Source: Exiguobacterium sp. AM39-5BH
GTDB lineage: Bacteria; Bacillota; Bacilli; Exiguobacteriales; Exiguobacteriaceae
DNA: 64,000 bases
Direction: 5' to 3'
Assembly: GCF_003467445.1 (NCBI RefSeq)
Contig: NZ_QSGS01000001.1
Location: forward strand, 248,001 to 312,000
The notes below the pieces were generated by a model. The model did no database searches. It was not told where the DNA came from and worked only from the letters and a program-made list of their open reading frames with translations. This document shows, in pieces, positions 9,358 to 18,329 of the stretch. The position numbers and the translations under genes are program-made. Every line of letters begins with the position of its first letter. Position 1 is the first letter of the stretch.

Positions 9358-10217
9358 TCACGGATTTCTTTACGTACAGTTTTTTACGTTATGCGTTCAT
9401 CGCAGCCATCGTCATCGGATTCACCGCACCGCTCATTGGTTCGTTCATCGTCGTCAGACGAATGAGCTTGATTGCCGATGCGTTATCCCACATGACACTT
9501 GCCGGAATCTCGTTTAGTCTGTTCCTCGGACAGTATATCTTGCTGTTCAGTGATTTAAATCCGCTATACATGGGGACGCTCGTCGCAGTGTTCGCCGCGC
9601 TCGGGCTCAATTGGCTTCGCGGAAAATATGTACATTTCCAAGAGCTGTCGATTCCGATCATGATGTCGGCAGGGATGGGTCTCAGCGCGATCTTCATCTC
9701 GCTGTCGCGCGGCTTCTCAATCGATTTGTCGACGCTACTGTTCGGGTCAATCTCAGCAGTCAGCCTATCAGATATCGGTATGATTTTGGCTGTGGCAGGG
9801 ATCACATTACTAGTTGTCATTCTTTTTTATAAACAGTTGTTGTTCTTGTCGTTCGATGAAGAACAGGCGAAAGTGTCAGGACTACCGAGTACGATGCTCC
9901 ACGTGCTGTTCATGTTCGTCGTCGCGCTCGTCATCGCCGTCAGCATGCGCATCGTCGGCACACTGCTCGTCTCGAGTCTGATCACATTACCGGTCGCGGC
10001 GGCGCTCCGGTTCACGAGCAGCTTCAAGCAAACGATTCTCTGGTCAATCGTGTTCGGGGAAGTCGCGACGATCGGCGGGCTCGTCCTCGCCTATGAGCTC
10101 GATGTCGCCCCGGGTGGTGTCATCGTTCTGCTCGCCGTTATGATTTTAGCCGTCGTCATGTTGGCCGAACGACTCGGGCTCGCTCGGAAGAAGGAGGTTC
10201 GTTATGAAGGAAACTGA
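9354..10217 (+). CDS. znuB: Zinc ABC transporter permease
   Basis: A 287-residue integral membrane protein of the ABC-3 family with about seven to eight hydrophobic segments and the typical N-terminal PLIGSFIVVRRMSLIADALSH stretch. It overlaps znuC by four bases and zur by 14. No zinc-binding lipoprotein (ZnuA/AdcA) is encoded beside it, so the receptor must lie elsewhere. Confidence 0.9.
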   Translation: MITDFFTYSFLRYAFIAAIVIGFTAPLIGSFIVVRRMSLIADALSHMTLAGISFSLFLGQYILLFSDLNPLYMGTLVAVFAALGLNWLRGKYVHFQELSIPIMMSAGMGLSAIFISLSRGFSIDLSTLLFGSISAVSLSDIGMILAVAGITLLVVILFYKQLLFLSFDEEQAKVSGLPSTMLHVLFMFVVALVIAVSMRIVGTLLVSSLITLPVAAALRFTSSFKQTILWSIVFGEVATIGGLVLAYELDVAPGGVIVLLAVMILAVVMLAERLGLARKKEVRYEGN

Positions 10218-10614
10218 ACAATTGACCCGCCTGCAATCGTCGTCGCTCAAAGTGACACCGAAACGGATTGAGATGTTTGCCTTTCTCGCGGCGGAAGAGC
10301 GTTACGTCAGTGCCAAGGACGTGCTCGACTATATGCGCGCGAAACATCCGACGATGAGTTTTGACACCGTGTATCGCAACTTGAAGTCATTCGCTGAGGA
10401 AGGATTGCTCGAAGCGACCGAATTGAATGGAGAGAAGGCGTTCCGCGTCACGTGCGGGTCGAATCATCATCATCACCATTTGATTTGCCGCGGTTGCGGT
10501 AAGACGAAGCTGCTCGAGCTCTGCCCGATGCGCTATGTCGAGACGCTCGATCCTGATTTTGAGGTCGTCGATCATAAATTCGAGATTTACGGGTATTGTA
10601 AACAATGTAAGTGA
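10204..10614 (+). CDS. zur: Fur-family transcriptional regulator, zinc-responsive (Zur)
   Basis: A 136-residue Fur-family repressor. N-terminal winged helix (LKVTPKRIEMFAFL ... MSFDTVYRNLK), a central histidine run (NHHHHHLICRGCG) and two CxxC pairs, CRGC and CKQC, that form the structural zinc site. Co-transcription with znuCB and the nearby Zur box support Zur over Fur or PerR. Corresponds to YqfV in Bacillus. Confidence 0.9.
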   Translation: MKETEQLTRLQSSSLKVTPKRIEMFAFLAAEERYVSAKDVLDYMRAKHPTMSFDTVYRNLKSFAEEGLLEATELNGEKAFRVTCGSNHHHHHLICRGCGKTKLLELCPMRYVETLDPDFEVVDHKFEIYGYCKQCK

Positions 10615-10615
10615 C

Positions 10616-10646
10616 AAGAAGGGATTGTGGATGCAATCCCTTCTTT
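10616..10646 (+). terminator. Terminator after zur
   Basis: A 12-bp stem (AAGAAGGGATTG / CAATCCCTTCTT) with a six-base loop. The 3' T run is short, so readthrough into nnr is possible. Confidence 0.65.
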
Positions 10647-10672
10647 GTCGAATCAAGAGAGGGGGAGTCGAG

Positions 10673-12069
10673 ATGATTTACACCGCAGCCGAAATCAAAC
10701 GAGCCGATGCGACGGCGCTCCGGCAAGGGATGCCGGCCGACGTGTTAATGGAACGGGCAGCATCAGCCGTGGCGGCCCGTCTGACCTTCCGGCTACGCTC
10801 GTCGGTGCTCGTCATCTGCGGCGCGGGCAATAACGGTGGCGATGGCTGGGTCGTAGCCCGAGAACTGGCGCAGCGAGGGTGTGACGTCTTTGTCTATGCC
10901 CCATTTGGCGAACCAAAGTCTTCGGAAGGGGAACGGCATGCGGCGTATGCGCGCCGTTTCGTCACCATCGTCGAGGAGCCCCGAGACGCCGATTATGTCG
11001 TCGACGCCTTGTTTGGGGTCGGATTCCATGGTCCGGTCACCGGAAAGGCGAGGAACGTCATCACTTGGATGCGTGAACAGTCGGCGCCGGTCACGGCGAT
11101 CGATGTGCCGTCCGGTGTCCCGAGTGATGAGGCGTCAGAATTTGACGGACATGCGGTTAAGGCAGATTCGACGTTTTCGCTACACGGCTATAAGCGGAGT
11201 GCCTTTTTAACAGAGACGGCCCCATATTATGGAACGGTCGAGGTAGTCGATATCGGACTGCCTCACACGTCTGAATGGCGCGTGTTGACGGAGTCAGACT
11301 TTGATCGGGGGTTGCTCGAGCGCGACCCGTACGGTCATAAGAATCGATATGGTCATGGATGTTTGATTGGCGGGAGCGTCATTTGATTGGAGCCCCGTTC
11401 TTGGCGGCCCGGGCGGCGCTACGGACTGGTATTGGCTTGCTGGACTTGGCCATCCCATCGGAGGCGCACATCATGGCGCCTAGTTTACCGGAGGCGATGT
11501 ATTACGACATTGATGAGTTACCGGACAAAGACTATGCGGCTACGGCGATTGGGCCAGGTCTCGTCGACGATGAACGGTCGGACCGGTTATGGCAAACCGT
11601 CAGTCGTCAATCGAAACCGCTGATTGTCGATGCGGGTGCCTTGACGACGGAACATCTCGCAGCGGAAGGTCCTCTCACGTTGACACCGCACCCGGGAGAG
11701 TTCGCTCGCTTGACGGGACGGTCCGTCGCCGAGATTGAAGCGGACCGGTTCCGGATCGCGTCGGATTTCGCACGGCATCATGGGGTTCACCTCATCTTAA
11801 AAGGGACGCATACACTCATTGTCAAACCAGATGGGACGGGGGCGGTCAATACGGTTCAAGCCGCGGCGCTCTCGAAAGGAGGGAGCGGCGATGTGTTGAC
11901 CGGCATGTTGCTCGCGCTCTGGGCGCGGACGGATCGAATCGACACCGAGTCTTCCCCGAACGAACAAGCCGTCCTATGGCATGCCTTGGCGGCACAAGCC
12001 GCGAGTCGGCAGATGCATCCGGCGAGTGTCCTCGCAACAGACGTCATTGAAACGATCGGACGCATATAA
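10673..12069 (+). CDS. nnr: Bifunctional NAD(P)H-hydrate epimerase/dehydratase, frame interrupted
   Basis: Repairs hydrated NAD(P)H. The N-terminal epimerase (YjeF_N) half has CGAGNNGGDGWVVARELAQRG. The C-terminal ADP-dependent dehydratase half has DAGALT, LTPHPGEFARL, LKGTHTLIV and GGSGDVLTGM. The first frame runs from ATG 10673 (after GAGAGGGGGAG) to a stop at 11384-11386, ending in GCLIGGSVI. The second picks up one base back as HLIGAPFLAARAAL. One missing C at about 11373 (AGCGTCATT from AGCGTCCATT) gives GGSVHLIGAPF and a protein of about 465 residues. Confidence 0.9.
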
Positions 12070-12121
12070 AAAAGCCCCATATACGATGGATGTTCATATC
12101 CAACGTGTATGGGCTTTTTTT
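12068..12121. terminator. Bidirectional terminator between nnr and yqfW
   Basis: An A run and AAGCCCCATATACG pair with CGTGTATGGGCTT and a T run, with an inner TGGAT/ATCCA stem. It is shared by the two convergent genes. Confidence 0.85.
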
Positions 12122-12701
12122 AAATGGTGATGGACTTGGTCGTCTCGAAGCGATTGACGATGTGTTGCGCCTCGTTCCAAGACGAAATCCGTTTCACTCC
12201 GGCCGGTAACGGTTTGCGATTATACGGCGCGTCGAACAATAGGACCGGAATATTCGTCTGTTCGTGGATTGAGATGGCGTTCTCATAACGGTCCTCCATG
12301 AACAAGTCGAGCGCGAGCTGTTTGACGACGCCGACCTTGTCATGGCTCCCCGTCATGATGAGCGAATCGAGTGGGAGCTCATGCTGTCGAATCCACTCCT
12401 CGGTCACGGCGCGCACGGCTTCGCTGCGGGCCGTGACGTAATGGAGTCGATGTGCTTTTCGCATGTGCCAAAGGACGGCGTTCACTTCAGAGTGGGGAAG
12501 TGAGCGACGATAAATCGCTTCCTCGTGGCCTTGGTCAATCATGAAGCGCCAAAACGCCTCTTGTGTCATATCTGTATACGTATGCAACTCATATTCGGTC
12601 GCTTTGTAGTAATCGATGGCGTACCCGAGTGCATCGTTCATGTAGTGAAAACAACTTTGCGGATCCGTGACGGTTCCGTCGATGTCGATCCCGATGTGCA
12701 T
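12120..12701 (-). CDS. yqfW: HAD-family nucleotidase-like protein YqfW
   Basis: A 193-residue HAD-superfamily hydrolase of the 5'(3')-deoxyribonucleotidase-like type. Motif I MHIGIDIDGTVTDP is at the N terminus, and LHYVTARSE and LFMEDRYENA fit motifs II and III/IV. I start at 12701, where MHIGIDIDGT begins after a GGAGGGAC site; the open frame further upstream runs through a terminator. Substrate not predictable. It lies beside ispG, as in Bacillus. Confidence 0.85.
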   Translation of the reverse strand: MHIGIDIDGTVTDPQSCFHYMNDALGYAIDYYKATEYELHTYTDMTQEAFWRFMIDQGHEEAIYRRSLPHSEVNAVLWHMRKAHRLHYVTARSEAVRAVTEEWIRQHELPLDSLIMTGSHDKVGVVKQLALDLFMEDRYENAISIHEQTNIPVLLFDAPYNRKPLPAGVKRISSWNEAQHIVNRFETTKSITI

Positions 12702-12736
12702 CTTCGTCCCTCCTTGCTCATAACCCTTATTGTACC

Positions 12737-12765
12737 AAAAGCCCGCTCGTGTCAACCGAGCGGGC
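12737..12765 (-). terminator. Terminator of ispG
   Basis: Read on the minus strand, GCCCGCTCG pairs with CGAGCGGGC across a seven-base loop, followed by TTTT. Confidence 0.75.
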
Positions 12766-12780
12766 GAAGGATTAGTTGAA

Positions 12781-13902
12781 TTAGTTGGATTGGTTGGCGA
12801 GTTCTTGCTCCTCGAGTTCACGAGCGGCAAGTTTCTCAGCGACGATGGCGTCGATTTCTTTCTTCAACTCTTCAACCATCGTCGCTTCCGGCACTTTGCG
12901 GATAATTTTTCCGTGACGGAAGAGCAAGCCTTCGTTGCGGGCACCGGCGATGCCGATATCGGCTTCACGGGCTTCACCTGGTCCGTTGACCGCACAGCCG
13001 AGTACGGCGACTTTGATGTTGACGTTAATATTTTGAATATACTCTTCGACTTCTTTCGCGATTGAAATCAAGTCGATTTCGATGCGTCCGCATGTCGGGC
13101 ACGAGATGAGCGTCGCCGCGTTGGCTGCGAGACCGAATGATTTGAGTACTTCTTTGGCGACTTTGATTTCTTCGACCGGATCGTCAGATAGCGAGACGCG
13201 GACTGTCGAACCGATACCGAGCGACAGGATTGCCCCGAGACCGGCCGCTGACTTGAGTGATCCCGAGAAGAGCGGGCCCGATTCCGTGATTCCGACGTGG
13301 AGTGGGTAATCGAACGTCTTGGCTGCGAGCGTATACGCTTCGAGAGCCAAGTTTACGTCAGATGCTTTGAGCGAGATGATGGTGTTATAGAATCCGAGGT
13401 CTTCTAAGATTTTCACGTGGTGCATGGCACTCTCGACCATTCCTTCGGCCGTCGGATACCCGTACTTCTCCAGGAATTGCTTTTCGAGTGAGCCGGCGTT
13501 GACACCGATGCGAATCGGGATGCCTTTCGCTTTGGCGGCGTTGACGACCGCCTCGACTTTCTCACGACGACCGATATTACCTGGGTTGATTCGAATCTTA
13601 TCGACACCGCTCTCAATTGCTTTCAGTGCCAATTTATAGTCGAAGTGAATATCGACGACGAGCGGGATGTTGATGCGGCTCTTAATCTCAGCCAGGGCAT
13701 TTGCCGCACGCTCATCTGGACAAGCGACACGGACGACTTGGCAACCTGCTTCTTCAAGTCGTAAAATCTCAGCGACTGTCGCTTCGACGTCGTGTGTTTT
13801 AGTTGTCGTCATAGATTGGATAACGACTTCATTCGATCCACCGATGACGAGGTTCCCGACACGAATCGGACGGGTTAATGAACGATGCAAAATTTCTGAC
13901 AT
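12781..13902 (-). CDS. ispG: 4-hydroxy-3-methylbut-2-enyl diphosphate synthase
   Basis: Iron-sulfur enzyme of the MEP isoprenoid pathway, converting MEcPP to HMBPP. A 373-residue protein. The N-terminal TIM-barrel half has [12 protein letters not shown] and VRVACPDE. The C-terminal half has the cluster cysteines in CPTCGR and [11 protein letters not shown]. Start at ATG 13902, where [13 protein letters not shown] begins after AAGGAG; a longer open frame lacks such a site. dxs and ispA of the same pathway lie at 58-60 kb. Confidence 0.95.
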   Translation of the reverse strand: MSEILHRSLTRPIRVGNLVIGGSNEVVIQSMTTTKTHDVEATVAEILRLEEAGCQVVRVACPDERAANALAEIKSRINIPLVVDIHFDYKLALKAIESGVDKIRINPGNIGRREKVEAVVNAAKAKGIPIRIGVNAGSLEKQFLEKYGYPTAEGMVESAMHHVKILEDLGFYNTIISLKASDVNLALEAYTLAAKTFDYPLHVGITESGPLFSGSLKSAAGLGAILSLGIGSTVRVSLSDDPVEEIKVAKEVLKSFGLAANAATLISCPTCGRIEIDLISIAKEVEEYIQNINVNIKVAVLGCAVNGPGEAREADIGIAGARNEGLLFRHGKIIRKVPEATMVEELKKEIDAIVAEKLAARELEEQELANQSN

Positions 13903-14113
13903 ACACGTGATCTCCTTCTTTTGGAAAGGTTCCAATCGATTTAAGATGGTTGGTTTCCTTCTTATCATAACGAAATGTGTGTGAAAAAGCACCCAGCAAG
14001 CGCTTGCGAGATGTGCTATTATGAAACGCTAACGTTATCTTAACAGATGCTTCATGATTTACTACCGTCTTAGGACCGATTTACTCAATCGGATCATTCG
14101 AAGGCATTTGTTG
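13903..14113. other. Intergenic region upstream of ispG
   Basis: 211 bases between two minus-strand genes. It holds a perfect 12-bp palindrome (GCAAGCGCTTGC, 13996-14007) and a weak dyad near 14075 (GACCGATT / AATCGG). No coding potential and no strong terminator for the downstream-coordinate gene were seen. Confidence 0.4.
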
Positions 14114-14563
14114 TCACGTTCGTATTTTCTTGGTCGGCACTTGGAACAGCGGAATAATCAGGTACACTAACAATAGGAGAATGCCGAGCCACGACGCATC
14201 AGGCGACACATGATACAGGAGAACTAAGATGACTGTAGGGAGTAGTGACATCGCCACCGAATAGGGCCACGTCTGTCGATAGGCCCACATCTTCTTCGTA
14301 CGCCATTTGGTGACGAGCTGAACGATGAGAGCACAGACGGCGACCAGCCCCATATAGAAGAAGAAAATGGCGAAACCGTGCAAAAACAACCACATCGGCC
14401 AAAAGAAAGCGGGTTGTAACACTAAGAAGTCGATGAATGTGACGACAAACGTCACGGCTAAACTCGCTAACATGTAAGCATGGAGGGGAGCGAGTCGGAG
14501 CCGTAATGCTTGTTTGGATGGGTAGAGGCTATGGCGGATAAACTGAGCCGTCGTGTTAAACAT
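14114..14563 (-). CDS. Hypothetical integral membrane protein
   Basis: 149 residues with about four hydrophobic segments (roughly 29-50, 52-85, 102-117 and 124-140) and a basic N terminus and tail. The ATG start has GGAG upstream. The pattern resembles DUF1189-type Bacillales membrane proteins, but I cannot confirm this. It stands alone, between ispG and the phosphate transporter. Function unknown. Confidence 0.65.
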   Translation of the reverse strand: MFNTTAQFIRHSLYPSKQALRLRLAPLHAYMLASLAVTFVVTFIDFLVLQPAFFWPMWLFLHGFAIFFFYMGLVAVCALIVQLVTKWRTKKMWAYRQTWPYSVAMSLLPTVILVLLYHVSPDASWLGILLLLVYLIIPLFQVPTKKIRT

Positions 14564-14613
14564 ATAGAAAACTCCAATCTGTTATAGTACAAAAGTTAAA
14601 AAAACACAAAATT

Positions 14614-14641
14614 CATACAGTGGTTTAATAAAACCTTAACA
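14614..14641 (+). promoter_or_regulatory. Possible PhoP-box hexamers upstream of the phosphate importer
   Basis: CATACA, TTAATA and TTAACA occur in register at 11-base spacing (14614, 14625, 14636). This resembles PhoP binding sites (TTNACA-like repeats with 5-base spacers). The match is weaker than the array upstream of pstS. Confidence 0.35.
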
Positions 14642-14741
14642 TTAAACCTGTTTACATCGAATGAACGGTACGGGCATAATAAGTAGGGCATTTAAAACCA
14701 AGCAAACACAACTAATTCATAATCAAAAGGGGTACAAAATC

Positions 14742-16385
14742 GTGGAATACAATTTGCAAGAAATGTTATTCATGTTTTTTGGAGGATTAGGGATCTTCCT
14801 CTTCGGCATCAAATCGATGGGAGACGGCCTTCAAAAGTCGGCAGGTAATCGCTTGCGTGACATCCTTGATAAGTATACATCGAATCCGTTCCTCGGAGTA
14901 CTAGCCGGGATTATTGTAACGGTCTTAATTCAATCATCGTCTGGTACGACCGTCATCACGGTCGGTCTCGTCAGCGCCGGATTTATGACACTTCGCCAAG
15001 CGATTGGGGTCATCATGGGGGCAAACATCGGTACGACGGTTACGGCGTTCATCATCGGTTTCGATGTCGGTGCCTATGCATTGCCCGTTATCGCCGTTGG
15101 TGCCGTCCTGATCTTCTTCTTTAAAAAAGAGAAGTTGCAACACTTGGGTCAAATCTTCTTCGGGTTCGGGATGCTGTTTTACGGACTTGAACTCATGGGT
15201 GAAGGAATGAAGCCACTCCGTTCGAGTGAGTACTTCATCGATTTGACCCAATCAATGAGTGACAACCCGTTCCTTGGAGTCATCGTCGGAACGGTGTTCA
15301 CGGTCATCGTCCAATCGTCGTCAGCGACAATCGGCATTTTGCAAGAACTGTACGCAGGTGGCTCAATCGATTTGGATGCGGCACTGCCGGTCTTGTTCGG
15401 GGATAACATCGGTACGACGATCACAGCAGTACTTGCTTCAATCGGCGCCTCAGTGGCAGCCCGTCGTGCGGCAGCAGCCCACGTTATCTTTAACATCGTT
15501 GGGACGATCTTGTTCATGATTGCGCTCATTCCGTTCACAGCCTATATCCATTGGATCACAGATCTGTTGGCGATCGAAGACAAGATGCAAATCGCCTTCG
15601 CCCACGGGACGTTCAACGTCGTCAACACGTTCATCCAGTTCTGGTTCATCGGCGCGATTGCATGGGTGGTTACGAAAATGGTTCCAGGTGAAGATTCAAT
15701 CGTCGACACGAAAGCACAGCATTTGGACCCGATTTTCATCCAACAGTCGCCATCAATCGCTGTCGAACAAGCGAAGTTTGAAGTCATCCGCATGGGTGAT
15801 TTCGCGAAGCTTGGACTTGATGAGGCGCGCAACTACATGACGACTGGCGATAAGAAACATGCCGAGAAGTCAGCGCATATTGAAGAAGCGTTGAACTCAC
15901 TCAACTCGAAAATCACGGATTACCTCGTGAAGCTTGCGGCTGTCGATTTGACAGAGCAAGAATCACAAGAACACAAGACACTCATGCATGCGATTAACGA
16001 TATCGAACGAATCGGTGACCACGTCGAGAACATCATCGAGTTGATTGATTATAAGACGGCGACACGTGTCACACTATCAGCCGGGGCTCAGAAAGAATTG
16101 ACGGAAATGTACGATTTGACACGGGCCACGCTCGAGAAGTCGCTTCAAACATTGGCGAGCGGCGACATAATCGAAGCACGACAAGTCATCGAGATGGAAG
16201 CGAAACTCGATATGCTGGAGCGTCAGTTCCGTAAAAACCACGTCGTTCGCTTGAACACAGGCGAGTGTGACGGTCAAGCGGGGATGTTCTTCGTCGATAT
16301 GCTCTCGAACTTGGAGCGCATCGGTGATCACGCTATGAACATCACAGAAATCACGCTTGAAGATCGAAACGAAGCAACAGTTTAA
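14742..16385 (+). CDS. Na/Pi cotransporter family protein with PhoU-like domain
   Basis: About 547 residues. The membrane part carries two inverted NptA repeats with the signature QSSSGTTV and QSSSATIG, and the paired GANIGTTVTA and GDNIGTTITA. The C-terminal third has two PhoU-type repeats marked by DIERIGDHVENI and NLERIGDHAMNI. Predicted to import phosphate with sodium. I start at GTG 14742 (MEYNLQEMLFMFFGG) with AAAAGGGG upstream; an ATG at 14661 would add 27 unlike residues. Together with pst, phoU, ppk and ppx it forms a large phosphate-handling set. Confidence 0.88.
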   Translation: MEYNLQEMLFMFFGGLGIFLFGIKSMGDGLQKSAGNRLRDILDKYTSNPFLGVLAGIIVTVLIQSSSGTTVITVGLVSAGFMTLRQAIGVIMGANIGTTVTAFIIGFDVGAYALPVIAVGAVLIFFFKKEKLQHLGQIFFGFGMLFYGLELMGEGMKPLRSSEYFIDLTQSMSDNPFLGVIVGTVFTVIVQSSSATIGILQELYAGGSIDLDAALPVLFGDNIGTTITAVLASIGASVAARRAAAAHVIFNIVGTILFMIALIPFTAYIHWITDLLAIEDKMQIAFAHGTFNVVNTFIQFWFIGAIAWVVTKMVPGEDSIVDTKAQHLDPIFIQQSPSIAVEQAKFEVIRMGDFAKLGLDEARNYMTTGDKKHAEKSAHIEEALNSLNSKITDYLVKLAAVDLTEQESQEHKTLMHAINDIERIGDHVENIIELIDYKTATRVTLSAGAQKELTEMYDLTRATLEKSLQTLASGDIIEARQVIEMEAKLDMLERQFRKNHVVRLNTGECDGQAGMFFVDMLSNLERIGDHAMNITEITLEDRNEATV

Positions 16386-16392
16386 TTCAACG

Positions 16393-16427
16393 GTCCTTCC
16401 GGTTCATGTGAGCCGGAAGGACTTTTT
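16393..16427 (+). terminator. Terminator of the Na/Pi transporter gene
   Basis: GTCCTTCCGGTTC / GAGCCGGAAGGAC, 13-bp stem with a four-base loop and five Ts. Confidence 0.9.
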
Positions 16428-16446
16428 AGTTTAATGTGACTTTTGA

Positions 16447-16475
16447 TTGACAGTAACGCTTTCATTCAGTATATT
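16447..16475 (+). promoter_or_regulatory. Promoter of the tRNA pair
   Basis: Consensus TTGACA (16447-16452) and TATATT (16470-16475) with a 17-base spacer, 18 bases before the first tRNA. Confidence 0.8.
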
Positions 16476-16493
16476 ATTACTGTATAACAACAT

Positions 16494-16570
16494 GGCGGTG
16501 TAGCTCAGCTGGCTAGAGCGTACGGTTCATACCCGTGAGGTCGTGGGTTCGACTCCCTCCGCCGCTACCA
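16494..16570 (+). tRNA. tRNA-Met (CAT), elongator type
   Basis: A 77-base cloverleaf. The GGCGGTG acceptor arm pairs with CGCCGCT and the anticodon loop TTCATAC reads CAT. CCA is encoded at 16568-16570. It lacks the initiator hallmarks (unpaired first base, GGG/CCC anticodon stem), so elongator methionine is most likely. Confidence 0.9.
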
Positions 16571-16576
16571 TTAAAA

Positions 16577-16650
16577 GGACCCTTAGCTCAGCTGGTTAGA
16601 GCAGACGGCTCATAACCGTCCGGTCGTAGGTTCAAGTCCTACAGGGTCCA
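16577..16650 (+). tRNA. tRNA-Ile2 (CAT anticodon, lysidine type) or second tRNA-Met
   Basis: A 74-base cloverleaf with GGACCCT / AGGGTCC acceptor arm and anticodon loop CTCATAA. CCA is not encoded. The acceptor arm, the CTTAGCTCAG D arm and the loop resemble known tRNA-Ile2 species, whose C34 is changed to lysidine by TilS so that AUA is read as isoleucine. A CAT anticodon alone would label it Met. Confidence 0.8.
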
Positions 16651-16656
16651 TTTGTG

Positions 16657-16685
16657 AACAGTTTTCTGTTGAAGACTGTTTTTTT
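16657..16685 (+). terminator. Terminator of the tRNA operon
   Basis: AACAGTTTTC / GAAGACTGTT with a TGTT loop and a T run. Confidence 0.85.
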
Positions 16686-16775
16686 GTTTTCATTTTTAGT
16701 TTTCAAACCTGGAGTCGTGGGTAAATATTCGTTAGCATTTTGTTTTTTGAAAAATATGAAATGAGGCGAAGCGAG

Positions 16776-18245
16776 ATGGAACGAAATCATACGATGATGC
16801 AATTTTTTGAATGGCACGTCCCGGCTGACCAGAAACATTGGAAGCGATTGAAAGAACGCGCTGCCGAATTAAAAGAAGCTGGAATCACCGCGCTATGGTT
16901 ACCGCCGGTCACAAAAGGGCAGAGTGACGAAGACACGGGATATGGCGTGTACGATTTGTATGATTTAGGGGAATTTGACCAAAAAGGTACGGTCGCGACC
17001 AAATACGGCACGAAACAAGAGTTGCTCGAGGCGACGGAACATGCCCAACAACTCGGGATGCAAATTTATATGGACGTTGTCTTAAACCATAAAGCCGGAG
17101 CGGATGCGACTGAGAAGTTCGATGTGCTCGAAGTCGATCCAGAAGATCGGACAAAAGTATTGTCGGAAGAACCATTTGAGATTGAAGGGTGGACCAAATT
17201 CGATTTCAAAGGTCGAAACGAAAAATATTCCTCTTTTAAATGGGGCTTCCATCATTTCAATGGGACCGACTATGACGCGGCGAACGACCAAAGCGGGATC
17301 TTCTTTATCCTCGGCGAAAACAAGAAGTGGAACGACAACGTGGACGATGAGTTCGGTGTGTATGACTATTTGATGTTCGCCAATATTGATTACCATCATC
17401 CAGAAGTGCGAGAAGAAGTGCTCAGCTGGGGCAAATGGTTCATCGAAGAGACGAAATGTGACGGGTTCCGACTCGATGCCATCAAACACATCAACTATGA
17501 TTTCGTCAAAGAGTTCAGCCAGCAAATGAAAGCCGAGAAAGGCGACAACTTCTACTTGGTCGGCGAATTTTGGAAGTCAGACCTTGAAGCGTGTCGTGAG
17601 TTCTTAGACAATATCGACTATCAAGTTGACTTGTTCGATGTGCCGCTCCATTACAACTTACAGCGTGCCTCGACGGAAGGCGAATCGTTCGATATGCGGA
17701 CGATTTTTGACGATACGCTCGTCCAGTCCCACCCACTCCACTCGGTGACGTTTGTCGATAATCACGATTCGCAACCAGAAGAAGCGCTTGAGTCATGGGT
17801 CGAAGACTGGTTCAAGCAAATCGCCTACGGGTTGATCTTGCTCCGTCAAGATGGATATCCGTGTGTATTTTATGGAGATTATTATGGAATCAACGGTCCA
17901 CACCCAGTCGAAGGAAAGAAAGTCGCGATCGATCCGCTCCTTTACGCTCGTCGTGAGAAAGCGTACGGTCAACAGGACGACTATTTTGACGACGAGCATG
18001 TCATTGGTTGGGTCCGTCACGGTGTCGAGGAAATCGAGCGTTCAGGTTGTGCCGTTCTGATCTCGAACAGTGAAGAAGCCGAGAAGCAGATGTTCGTCGG
18101 TGAGCACCGTGCCGGTGAGAAGTGGGTCGATTTGACCCAAACCGTCGATGAGGTCATCGAGATTGATGAAGACGGGAACGGGGTATTTAAAGTAGCGGCA
18201 GGATCAATTTCGGTTTGGGCGTTGCCGGAACAAGACGTCAAGTGA
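16776..18245 (+). CDS. Cytosolic alpha-amylase (GH13)
   Basis: A 489-residue GH13 enzyme. Catalytic nucleophile Asp in GFRLDAIKHIN, acid/base Glu in YLVGEFWKSD, transition-state Asp in FVDNHDSQP, and conserved MDVVLNHKAGAD. There is no signal peptide (start MERNHTMMQFFEWH), so it acts inside the cell on maltodextrins or storage glucan. Length and N terminus fit the AmyS-like bacterial family. It could pair functionally with the GH57 fusion at 26.6 kb. No clear terminator follows. Confidence 0.92.
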   Translation: MERNHTMMQFFEWHVPADQKHWKRLKERAAELKEAGITALWLPPVTKGQSDEDTGYGVYDLYDLGEFDQKGTVATKYGTKQELLEATEHAQQLGMQIYMDVVLNHKAGADATEKFDVLEVDPEDRTKVLSEEPFEIEGWTKFDFKGRNEKYSSFKWGFHHFNGTDYDAANDQSGIFFILGENKKWNDNVDDEFGVYDYLMFANIDYHHPEVREEVLSWGKWFIEETKCDGFRLDAIKHINYDFVKEFSQQMKAEKGDNFYLVGEFWKSDLEACREFLDNIDYQVDLFDVPLHYNLQRASTEGESFDMRTIFDDTLVQSHPLHSVTFVDNHDSQPEEALESWVEDWFKQIAYGLILLRQDGYPCVFYGDYYGINGPHPVEGKKVAIDPLLYARREKAYGQQDDYFDDEHVIGWVRHGVEEIERSGCAVLISNSEEAEKQMFVGEHRAGEKWVDLTQTVDEVIEIDEDGNGVFKVAAGSISVWALPEQDVK

Positions 18246-18255
18246 AGCATTACAA

Positions 18256-18285
18256 TTGAGTCATCCGTCACAAATCTGTTACATT
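18256..18285 (+). promoter_or_regulatory. Probable sodA promoter
   Basis: TTGAGT (18256-18261), an 18-base spacer and TACATT (18280-18285), ahead of a strong AAGGGGG site and the sodA ATG. Confidence 0.45.
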
Positions 18286-18329
18286 TAAGAGGAACGTTAT
18301 TCAAACCAATTTTAAGGGGGATTTTAGTT

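Noticed and set aside
13996..14007. 12-bp palindrome GCAAGCGCTTGC as an operator of ispG
   Set aside because: Self-complementary 12-mers arise by chance and it lies about 95 bases from the gene without a mirrored promoter context.
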